Notes under the pieces: model-generated
The model's input: the letters and a program-made list of their open reading frames with translations, nothing else
What the model was told of the DNA's origin: nothing
Databases searched by the model: none
Origin: Oscillospiraceae bacterium
GTDB lineage: Bacteria > Bacillota > Clostridia > Oscillospirales > Oscillospiraceae
DNA: 24,925 bases
Reading direction: 5' to 3'
NCBI GenBank assembly: GCA_020025675.1
Contig: JAHHRS010000032.1
Span: 1-24,925, forward strand
Translations under genes and position numbers: made by a program
In this document: piece after piece, positions 1 to 6,808 of the stretch
Numbering within the stretch: position 1 is the stretch's first letter
Layout: every line of letters starts with the position of its first letter

Positions 1-147
1 TATTATGACCGATACCTGCCCAAATGCCGCAATGCCTCTGTTATAGCTGCTGCTTTTGAGGCTCAGCACCTGAAAAAGGTGCTGACAGAGCCCCATGACA
101 GGAAAATGGATATGGTTGTTACGGAAAAAGAAATATACAGGTTTTGA
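1..147 (+). CDS. 3' end of an unrecognised protein (partial)
   Basis: Frame 1 is open from the window edge to a TGA at 145-147, giving 48 residues ending in DMVVTEKEIYRF. The fragment is soluble-looking with no membrane segment or cysteine motif. I do not recognise the family. The start lies outside the window. No convincing terminator follows: a weak 6-bp inverted repeat (CGCTTC at 198-203, GAAGCG at 214-219) has no T-tract. The reading as coding rests on the uninterrupted frame and ordinary residue composition, so confidence is moderate. Confidence 0.55.
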   Translation, partial: YYDRYLPKCRNASVIAAAFEAQHLKKVLTEPHDRKMDMVVTEKEIYRF

Positions 148-358
148 TTTCATGTATAAGTTTTTAAACAATACTAAAAACTTCGAGAGAACTGTTACGC
201 TTCCGGTGCGTGAGAAGCGCATTTCATACTATGTCTTAACCTGTTGGAAAACTATAAATAGGGGCTGAATGTTTATAATAGCAAAGGTTATAAGTAATTT
301 CTGAAAAAGTAAAAGTTACGTTATTTTGTAAATAATTTTTACCACCTAAAGACTCTGC

Positions 359-387
359 TTGAATGTGGATTTGAAAGCCTGTATAAT
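359..387 (+). promoter_or_regulatory. Promoter of the BMP/ParB-like gene cluster
   Basis: A -35 box TTGAAT (359-364), a 17-bp spacer and a perfect -10 TATAAT (382-387) sit about 50 bp before the ATG at 437. This is a good primary-sigma promoter. The rest of the 148-436 gap is AT-rich; another TATAAT at 274-279 lacks a -35 at proper spacing. Confidence 0.7.
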
Positions 388-436
388 ATTTACATAAAGA
401 TATTTTGCAGACGGATTGTAAGGGAAGGAGATTGCC

Positions 437-2404
437 ATGAGTTTAGAGGAAGCCAGAGAGCAGTACGAGACCGCTCTAAAAGTCGGACGCAAGACCTACA
501 AAGAAAATGTACACAAGGGCAGAAACCCATATTTGCAGGTTCTGGATGAAATTCTGGACGGAGTTTCCATTGCGGGACATATGGGGCTGGGGCTTCTGGA
601 GATACCGGCAGATATGATTGCCGGTACAAAGACTGCCGGCCGCACAGTGGCCTTTGCTTCCGATTTTATGCCTCTTCTGCCTGTAAACTCCGAGTTCGGC
701 GCAAAATGGATACAGCTCTGCAACGCTCATCTCAGCGATGAGGGAATTCGTGACCCTGTACGCTGTTATGAGTACTTAGGCCGCTTTTATGTGCTGGAGG
801 GTAATAAACGGGTCAGCGTTCTGAAAAGCTACGGTGCAACATCTATTCCCGCCATGGTTACAAGGCTTATACCCCAGTACTCAGACGACTATGAAATTAA
901 GCGATACTATGAATTTATGGACTACTATCAGAAAACAAAGCTCTATCAGGTGCAGTTTTCACGGACGGGAAGTTTCCCAAAACTTCAGGCGGCCCTTGGA
1001 TATGAGCCTGACCATGTGTGGACCCGGGATGAGCAGAGAACTTTTCGCTCAGGTTTTTATAATTTCTCAGTGGCCTTAGATAAATTCACAGACGAGGAAT
1101 TGAGCGTTACAACGGCAGACATATTGCTGGTGTGGCTTTTGGTGTATCCTTTTGAAAGTCTTAAAGAGATGTCCCAAAGCGAACTTATAAACTCTTTGCA
1201 GACTATCTGGCAGGACGTTAGGGCACTGGAAAAGGGCGGACCTATCGAAGTAAGCACGGACGATGAAAGCGTGGAAGACGCAAGAAGCTTTATGGAAAAG
1301 CTGAAAGCCACCGTGTTTCCAAGCCGCCTGAAAGTGGCGTTTATTCATGAACTGTCACCGGAGGTGAGCAACTGGACAAGTGCCCATGAGGAAGGCCGCC
1401 GCAAAATGCAGGAAGTCATGGGCGACAAGGTTGAGACCCTGGTTTACATGAATGTGGGTACAGGCTTTAAGGCGGAGGCGGCTCTGGAGGACGCGGCCCG
1501 AAGAGGTGTTCAGCTTATATTCACCTCCACACCCTCTCTTATTGCCCAGTGCAGAAAGTTTGCGGCCCAGCACCCCAATGTGAAGATACTCAACTGTTCT
1601 GTTGCCATGGCCTACACAGGAGTACGGACTTTTTACAGCCGTATCTACGAGGGTAAATTTATATCAGGTGCTATTGCCGGCGCTATGAGCCGCAGCGACC
1701 GTATAGGCTATATAGCCAGCTATCCCATTTTCGGAGTGCCTGCAGGAATAAACGCCTTTGCTCTGGGGGCACAGCTTACCAATCCGAGGGCGAGAATAGA
1801 CCTTAAATGGACCTGTGTTCCCGGAAATCCTTTGGAAGAGCTGAAAGAAAAGGGAATAGACCTGATTTCCGCTCTTGATATTCCTGTTCCCGGATGGAGC
1901 GACGGACTGTGGGGCACTTCCCGCATCCTGCCTGACGGCTCAACGGAGCTTTTGGCTTCACCATACTGGGACTGGGGTACATTTTATATAAAACTTATAA
2001 CCAGCGTCATGGACGGAGGTTGGGACACCCTTAATTTCAGCAAGGACAGCGAACATGCAGTAAACTACTGGTGGGGGCTGGACAGCGGAGTTATAGGGGT
2101 TGAATATGCAGATGCAATTCCCCCCGGTGTGAAGGCTCTGGCGATTATACTGGAGGAGAGTATAATTAATGACAGCATAAGACCCTTTCACAGGCCGGTT
2201 GTATCTCAGGACGGCACAGTCAGAAATGACGGCAGCAAGTATTTCAGCTATCAGGAAATACTTAACATGGACTGGCTTTGCGACAATGTGGACGGAAAAA
2301 TCCCGCCTTTTGAAGAATTGAACGAAAAGGGACGGAATATAGCCCGCGTTCAGGGCATTTACCGGGATAATATTATTCCTGAGAAGGAGGGAGTCATTCT
2401 TTGA
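437..2404 (+). CDS. Cytosolic BMP/PnrA-type ligand-binding protein with N-terminal ParB-like segment
   Basis: 655 residues, starting at ATG 437 behind AAGGAG (425-430). There is no signal peptide or lipobox, unlike exported BMP lipoproteins that feed nucleoside ABC transporters. Residues about 95-145 resemble a ParB/Srx N-terminal fold: IRDP (104-107), then GRFYVLEGNKRVSVLK (115-130), then a hydrophobic strand ending IPAMV. The EGNKR stretch sits where ParB has its GERR box. Residues about 298-575 resemble the two-lobed BMP/PnrA periplasmic-binding fold, including a DWGTFYIK segment near 512-519. The middle (150-290) is helical and unassigned. The family knowledge suggests purine nucleoside or related ligand binding; a cytosolic sensor role is inference. 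No transporter genes lie beside it. The stop overlaps the next start by 4 nt (TTGA), so the metallophosphoesterase is probably translated with it. Confidence 0.8.
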   Translation: MSLEEAREQYETALKVGRKTYKENVHKGRNPYLQVLDEILDGVSIAGHMGLGLLEIPADMIAGTKTAGRTVAFASDFMPLLPVNSEFGAKWIQLCNAHLSDEGIRDPVRCYEYLGRFYVLEGNKRVSVLKSYGATSIPAMVTRLIPQYSDDYEIKRYYEFMDYYQKTKLYQVQFSRTGSFPKLQAALGYEPDHVWTRDEQRTFRSGFYNFSVALDKFTDEELSVTTADILLVWLLVYPFESLKEMSQSELINSLQTIWQDVRALEKGGPIEVSTDDESVEDARSFMEKLKATVFPSRLKVAFIHELSPEVSNWTSAHEEGRRKMQEVMGDKVETLVYMNVGTGFKAEAALEDAARRGVQLIFTSTPSLIAQCRKFAAQHPNVKILNCSVAMAYTGVRTFYSRIYEGKFISGAIAGAMSRSDRIGYIASYPIFGVPAGINAFALGAQLTNPRARIDLKWTCVPGNPLEELKEKGIDLISALDIPVPGWSDGLWGTSRILPDGSTELLASPYWDWGTFYIKLITSVMDGGWDTLNFSKDSEHAVNYWWGLDSGVIGVEYADAIPPGVKALAIILEESIINDSIRPFHRPVVSQDGTVRNDGSKYFSYQEILNMDWLCDNVDGKIPPFEELNEKGRNIARVQGIYRDNIIPEKEGVIL

Positions 2405-2994
2405 GGTTACTTTTACTTTCGGATAAAGAAAGCCCCTTTCTGTGGGATTATTATAAGCCGGGGAGACTGAAGGACTACGATCTTATACTATCCTGCGGAG
2501 ATTTAAAACCCGATTACCTAAGCTTTATTGTAACCATGGCAAATGTTCCTCTGTTATATGTCTGCGGAAACCACGATATAAAGTATGCTGAATCTCCCCC
2601 TGAGGGCTGTACCAATATTGATGATAAGCTGTATATTCATAAAGGCATACGAATATTGGGCCTTGGCGGAAGCCCGAATTACGGCGGCGCACCGCCGTAC
2701 CAGTATTCGGAAAAAGAAATGCGCCGGAGAATAGCAAAGCTTAAACTGAAACTTACATGGGCTCGAGGTGTGGACATAGTTCTCACACATGCCCCTGCAT
2801 CGGGCTACGGAGATGGGGATGATTATGCCCACAGAGGCTTTGAGTGCTTCAACGATCTTATGGACAGGTACAGTCCTAAATTCCTTGTCCACGGTCATGT
2901 CCATATGAATTACGGACACAGCATTCCCAGAGAGTTGCAGAGGGCAAACACAAGAATAATAAATGCTTATGAAAGATATGAAATAGAAATGTAA
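2401..2994 (+). CDS. Calcineurin-like metallophosphoesterase
   Basis: 197 residues. The start is TTG 2401, which overlaps the upstream stop as TTGA and is preceded by AAGGAGGG (2384-2391). Metallophosphoesterase motifs appear in order: D8, GD (33-34), GNHD (56-59), H130 in THAP, and GHVH (165-168). These normally hold two metal ions for hydrolysis of phosphoester bonds. The first motif is usually D-x-H but here reads D8-K9-E10, so one metal ligand is replaced by Glu. The protein is small and cytosolic, with no extra domain. Translational coupling to the BMP/ParB-like gene suggests a joint function, perhaps turnover of a nucleotide or nucleoside phosphate. That link is inference, and the substrate cannot be read from sequence. 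Confidence 0.85.
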   Translation: MRLLLLSDKESPFLWDYYKPGRLKDYDLILSCGDLKPDYLSFIVTMANVPLLYVCGNHDIKYAESPPEGCTNIDDKLYIHKGIRILGLGGSPNYGGAPPYQYSEKEMRRRIAKLKLKLTWARGVDIVLTHAPASGYGDGDDYAHRGFECFNDLMDRYSPKFLVHGHVHMNYGHSIPRELQRANTRIINAYERYEIEM

Positions 2995-3043
2995 TCCCAT
3001 CAGGCCGGAACACCTGAAAAGTGCAGCAGAAAGGAGTAATATT

Positions 3044-3667
3044 ATGAAAAATACGGCACTTATAGTCATTGATATGCAGAGAGGCTTTATTAGCCAGAAG
3101 TCAAGCTGTTATATTAAGGGGGCGGCGGCTACTGTTCCCGACTGCGCCAAGATGATAAAAGGATGCAGGGAGCAGGAAATCCCCGTTATATTTGTAAACC
3201 GGCTCTACCGGGAAAACGGAAGTGATGTGGAACATACCAGACTTGAGGGCTGGCTTAGAGGCGGTAAGCCTATAAGCCCCAACTGCATGAAGGATATTTC
3301 CGCCGATATGCCGGAGGAATTTGAACCCCAGGAGGGGGACTATATGGTCAGGAAGCCGCGCTTTTCCGCTTTTTTCCAAACCGAGCTTGACATGCTGCTA
3401 CGGCGTCTGGACATTAAAAACCTGATACTTATAGGCACCACAACTCCAAACTGCATTCGTACTACCTGCTATGACGGAATTTCTCTGGATTATAATGTGG
3501 TTGTTATAAGCAACTGCACATCTTCCGCCACGGACGATATACAGAAAGCAAATCTTAAGGATATGGAAAATATCGGCGCTCAGGTTATGACCAGCCGGGA
3601 GTTTCTAAGCGGAAAAAAGAAAATAAAGGATACTGCGGGGATAGCGAAAAAGTATGTAGCAGGCTGA
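3044..3667 (+). CDS. Isochorismatase-family cysteine hydrolase
   Basis: 207 residues, ATG 3044 behind AAGGAG (3031-3036), 49 bp after the metallophosphoesterase and probably in the same transcript. The family's catalytic triad is visible: D10 in VIDMQRGF, K104 in VRKPRFSAF, and C137 in GTTTPNC, preceded by the usual G-x-x-T segment. This fold covers isochorismatases, nicotinamidases, N-carbamoylsarcosine amidases and ureidoacrylate hydrolases. The residues do not settle the substrate. There are no isochorismate or siderophore genes nearby, so a true isochorismatase role is unlikely. An amide hydrolase acting on a nucleobase- or nicotinamide-type compound would fit the BMP neighbour, but that is inference. 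A lysine-rich tail (189-204) follows the core. Confidence 0.88.
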   Translation: MKNTALIVIDMQRGFISQKSSCYIKGAAATVPDCAKMIKGCREQEIPVIFVNRLYRENGSDVEHTRLEGWLRGGKPISPNCMKDISADMPEEFEPQEGDYMVRKPRFSAFFQTELDMLLRRLDIKNLILIGTTTPNCIRTTCYDGISLDYNVVVISNCTSSATDDIQKANLKDMENIGAQVMTSREFLSGKKKIKDTAGIAKKYVAG

Positions 3668-3766
3668 AAACAGGTAAAAAGGATAGAATGTTTTGAACTC
3701 GCTGTCTTTAAATGTAAGCAAAGCCTAATTATTAAGAAAGTTTAATAATTGATTGACGTAAAATCG

Positions 3767-3794
3767 TTGATTTTTATATTGTGTCTGTTATAAT
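3767..3794 (+). promoter_or_regulatory. Promoter of the 3867 surface-protein gene
   Basis: -35 TTGATT (3767-3772), 16-bp spacer, -10 TATAAT (3789-3794) with an extended TGT just before it (3786-3788). The predicted leader is about 65 nt and ends in a perfect AAGGAGGT Shine-Dalgarno (3852-3859). Together with the terminator at 5583, this makes the surface gene a single-gene unit. Confidence 0.7.
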
Positions 3795-3866
3795 CTAAAT
3801 TAACAGTAACGGTTATAAGTACTGTGTGAAAATATTAGAAACAGAAAATACAAGGAGGTTTTTTAT

Positions 3867-5558
3867 ATGAAGAAAAGTACGAGACTTTTTGGCGCTCTTC
3901 TTGCGCTGGTGTTTGTGCTTGCACTGCTCCCTGTAAGCGCATTTGCCGCAGAGCCTACTGCTCCCACAGAGCCTGCAAAGCCTGAATTTGTGGTTACAGA
4001 AGGCATGAGGGGAATGCTTAAAAACGTGGCAGGAATGGAGTACAAAGTGGGAGAAAACGGCCAGTATACAGCTGTCCCGGATGGTACTTCAGAAGTGGAG
4101 CTCACATTCAGCGGATTTGATGTGACCTACACTGTATATGTAAGACCTGTCGGCGGCGGGGAAGAGACCAAAATAGTAGTCGAAAGACAGCCCAATCCCT
4201 ATGACATTTATGTTAAAGAAGTAGTACCTACCACCACTAAAGGCGGCAGCGACGGTAAAATCATCTTTAACCAGCGGGTCAGACTGGAATACGGTCCTGG
4301 CGTTGGCGATATGGAAATTATAGAAACAGATGCTATTACCGGTCTTAAAGCAGGAATATATTACATCGCTTCTCCTGCGGCAGACAATAAGCTTGCCTCT
4401 GTAGTTCAGGCCATAAATGTGGCAGACTACAACCCTGTAACCGTTACCTTCAATCCCGGTGACCACGGAACAGGCGAAATGGAACCCATTACAGTGCAGA
4501 AAGGCTATAATTTTGAAGTTCCGGAATGCACCTTTACTCCTGTAGCCGACAGCGAGAATAACTATGAGTTTGCCGGCTGGGATACTGACCCCAACATCGT
4601 CAAATTCGAGGACGGAAAATGCAGTGTTCAGACAGACACTGAATTTACTGCAAAATGGAATGCAGTTCCTAAAACATCCGTAACTGTGACTTTCGCGCCC
4701 GGTGACCATGGCGAGGGCGAAATGGAGCCCATTACCGCCGAGGTAAACACCGCCATTGATGCCCCCGAGTGCAAGTTCACTCCCGTAGCCGACGGCGAAA
4801 CCAAGTATGAGTTTGACGGCTGGGCAACAGATGAGCATATTGAAGTTACCGAGGACGGAAAGTTTATTGTAAAGAATAATACCGTTCTTACTGCCAAGTG
4901 GAAAGAAGTCAAAGAGCCTGTTATGAAGGACATCACCCTTACTTACGACTACAATGACGGCTCCGGCAAGGGCAGCTCCGAAACTAAAACCGTAGAGGAA
5001 GGCACCAATGCCCAATTCGTTCTCCCCCAAGCTCCCTACCAGAGAGATGAACACGAATTCCAGGGCTGGGAAATTGCCGGTAATGTTTATAAAGCCGGTG
5101 AAACCGTATACAACAGCGTAGATGCTACCGCAAAGGCAGTCTGGAAAGAGAGAAAAGCTCTCCACTATGTGCTCAGATTTGATGCTAACGGCGGTACAGG
5201 CGCACCCGAAGCTCAGGATATGGGCATGAGCAAGCGCCGTGAGGTTCGCCTTACTGTTACCGATAAGGTTCCCACTAAGGACGGAATGAAGTTTTTGGGC
5301 TGGTCTCTCCACAAGGGAACAGAAGTTGTGCTTCAGCCCGGCAGTGTGTGCCTGCTTAACGAAAAATTCCCCGACCTTACCGTTTATGCTGTCTGGGCAG
5401 ATCCTGCATCAGCACCTAAGACCGGTGACGAGAGCAACGCAGCTCTTTGGGCAGGCATTGCCGCCGTGTCTCTTATCGTTGTGGCAGGTGCAGTGTTCTT
5501 TATCCTGAAGAAGAACAAGAAAAAAGACGATGAGGACCAGATTGATACTCAGGAATAA
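3867..5558 (+). CDS. Secreted, membrane-tethered repeat protein (InlB-B/Flg_new-like repeats)
   Basis: 563 residues, ATG 3867. A signal peptide spans residues 1-27/28 (KK, a hydrophobic core, then VSAFAA). A short Pro/Thr/Glu linker follows. Four beta-type repeats of about 75 residues then run to residue about 510. Each ends in a GW(x)n..AKW/AVW pattern typical of the Listeria-Bacteroides InlB B-repeat family. The first two (from residues 191 and 272) are near-copies sharing PGDHG-GEMEPIT and FTPVAD. The tail has APKTGDESN (516-524), a hydrophobic helix (about 525-547) and a Lys-rich end, like a sortase sorting signal but with Ala in place of Leu of LPxTG. A surface adhesin or wall-spacing role is inferred; no ligand is indicated. 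Its signal and tail resemble those of the 19759 protein. Confidence 0.87.
   Translation: MKKSTRLFGALLALVFVLALLPVSAFAAEPTAPTEPAKPEFVVTEGMRGMLKNVAGMEYKVGENGQYTAVPDGTSEVELTFSGFDVTYTVYVRPVGGGEETKIVVERQPNPYDIYVKEVVPTTTKGGSDGKIIFNQRVRLEYGPGVGDMEIIETDAITGLKAGIYYIASPAADNKLASVVQAINVADYNPVTVTFNPGDHGTGEMEPITVQKGYNFEVPECTFTPVADSENNYEFAGWDTDPNIVKFEDGKCSVQTDTEFTAKWNAVPKTSVTVTFAPGDHGEGEMEPITAEVNTAIDAPECKFTPVADGETKYEFDGWATDEHIEVTEDGKFIVKNNTVLTAKWKEVKEPVMKDITLTYDYNDGSGKGSSETKTVEEGTNAQFVLPQAPYQRDEHEFQGWEIAGNVYKAGETVYNSVDATAKAVWKERKALHYVLRFDANGGTGAPEAQDMGMSKRREVRLTVTDKVPTKDGMKFLGWSLHKGTEVVLQPGSVCLLNEKFPDLTVYAVWADPASAPKTGDESNAALWAGIAAVSLIVVAGAVFFILKKNKKKDDEDQIDTQE
4437..4904 (+). repeat. Two tandem InlB-B-like repeat units in the 3867 gene
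   Basis: Unit 1 covers 4437-4661 and unit 2 covers 4680-4904, 75 codons each, separated by a 6-residue linker. Both open with VTVTF-PGDHG and close with TAKW. Similarity at the DNA level (for example the GGTGACCA and ATGGA-CCCATTAC stretches) points to a fairly recent duplication. Confidence 0.8.
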
Positions 5559-5582
5559 TTCCTAAAACATAATTTTAATTGG

Positions 5583-5614
5583 CAGAGGCTCCTAAATTGG
5601 AGCCTCTGTTTTTT
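5583..5614 (+). terminator. Rho-independent terminator after the 3867 surface-protein gene
   Basis: A perfect 10-bp stem (CAGAGGCTCC at 5583-5592 with GGAGCCTCTG at 5599-5608), a 6-nt TAAATT loop and at least six T (5609-5614). It lies 24 bp after the stop codon. Confidence 0.92.
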
Positions 5615-5735
5615 ATAACCTGAATAAGTATTGCAAAACCGTCTTTTAAGACAATAAAAAGTCTGAAAATGAAATCGGTAAAGATAAAGAAAAAATTTTT
5701 AAAAAATAAAGGGAAATGCTTTTTCACGTCGTATA

Positions 5736-5741
5736 TATAAT
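5736..5741 (+). promoter_or_regulatory. -10 element candidate for the dgt-dnaG-rpoD operon
   Basis: TATAAT at 5736-5741 lies 44 bp before the dgt ATG and after the preceding terminator, so an operon promoter is expected here. I see no good -35 at 16-18 bp upstream (about GAAATG), so the assignment is tentative. Confidence 0.4.
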
Positions 5742-5785
5742 GTGAATGGTAATATCCTGTAAAATAGGGAAGGAGTTGCTTACAA

Positions 5786-6790
5786 ATGTTCTGTCCGAGA
5801 ATGGAAAGGGAAATGGCGGAGCGAAGCCTTATCTGCCAAAACGGTGTGCTGGCCGAAAACAGTAAGGGGCGGCTTACGCCCGAAAAGGAATGTGATATTC
5901 GCACCTGCTTTCAGCGTGATGTTGACAGAATTACCCACTCCAAGGCTTTCCGGCGCCTGAAGCATAAAACTCAGGTCTTTTTGCAGCCTGTGGGCGACCA
6001 TTACCGCACAAGGCTTACTCACACTCTTGAAGTGAGCCGTTTGTCCAGAACGGTTGCAAGAGCACTTCGACTCAATGAGGATCTGGCAGAGGCAATAGCC
6101 TTGGGCCATGATCTGGGACATACACCCTTCGGTCATGCCGGAGAACGGGCTCTCAACGCCATTTACCCCGGTGGGTTTAAGCACTATGAGCAGAGTTTAA
6201 GAGTGGTTGACCGACTGGAGCGGGACGGGCGGGGTCTGAACCTGTGCTATGAAACAAGAATGGGAATTCTTCACCATACCCACGGCCACCCTGAGGATAC
6301 CATGGAGGCCACCACTGTGCGTCTCTGTGACAGGATAGCATACATAAACCACGATTTAGATGACTCTATTCGTGCAGGCATAGTCCGGGCGGAGGATGTA
6401 CCGGAGCTTATCCGCCGCAACTGCGGAGAAAAAAACAGCGAGAGAATAAATTCTATTCTTACCGACCTTATCATAAACAGCAGTGACGGTGAACTTAAAA
6501 TGTCACCTGAAATGCAGAAAACATTTGACTTTTTCCACCGATATATGTATGAAGAGGTCTATCGCAATCCTATTGCCAAGGGAGAGGAGAGCAAAGTGGA
6601 GGGCATTTTGAAAATGCTCTATGACCACTATGTTTCCCACCCTGAAGCCTTGCCGAAGGATTTCAGCTCCGTTATAGAGACGGAAGGGGTAGAGCGGGCG
6701 GCTGTTGACTATATATCAGGTATGACCGACGGATACGCAATGGAGAAATTTGGCGAGGTATTTATTCCCTTTGTGTGGTCTGTAAAATGA
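5786..6790 (+). CDS. dgt: Deoxyguanosinetriphosphate triphosphohydrolase (dGTPase), HD family
   Basis: 334 residues, ATG 5786 behind AAGGAG (5770-5775). It hydrolyses dGTP (in many bacteria other dNTPs too) to the deoxynucleoside and triphosphate, which trims dNTP pools. The HD-domain metal ligands are H79 (in RTRLTHT), H108-D109 (in LGHDLGHTPFGHAGE) and D182 (in LCDRIAYINHD). The N-terminal KAFRRLKHKTQVF segment is typical of the family. Its length matches the short Firmicutes dGTPases, not the roughly 500-residue E. coli enzyme. It is the first gene of an operon with dnaG (18 bp downstream) and rpoD, a recurring Clostridia arrangement that couples dNTP control to replication and transcription initiation. 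Nothing is missing or broken. Confidence 0.95.
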   Translation: MFCPRMEREMAERSLICQNGVLAENSKGRLTPEKECDIRTCFQRDVDRITHSKAFRRLKHKTQVFLQPVGDHYRTRLTHTLEVSRLSRTVARALRLNEDLAEAIALGHDLGHTPFGHAGERALNAIYPGGFKHYEQSLRVVDRLERDGRGLNLCYETRMGILHHTHGHPEDTMEATTVRLCDRIAYINHDLDDSIRAGIVRAEDVPELIRRNCGEKNSERINSILTDLIINSSDGELKMSPEMQKTFDFFHRYMYEEVYRNPIAKGEESKVEGILKMLYDHYVSHPEALPKDFSSVIETEGVERAAVDYISGMTDGYAMEKFGEVFIPFVWSVK

Positions 6791-6808
6791 TTTTTAAGGA
6801 GGAGCGCT

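Noticed and set aside
244..279. Second promoter upstream of 437 (TTGGAA and TATAAT)
   Set aside because: The spacing is 24 bp, too long for a normal primary-sigma promoter; the 359-387 pair is far better.
2554..3069. 171-residue minus-strand frame opposite the metallophosphoesterase
   Set aside because: The + strand has five metallophosphoesterase motifs in order; the minus frame has no motif or ribosome site.
4089..5312. 407-residue open frame on the minus strand within the 3867 surface gene
   Set aside because: It lies wholly opposite a gene with signal peptide, repeats and anchor, has no Shine-Dalgarno and encodes no recognisable domain. It is a codon-bias shadow.
4437..5400. CRISPR or other short direct-repeat array in the repeated surface-gene DNA
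   Set aside because: The repetition is at protein level with long in-frame units and no regular spacer structure.
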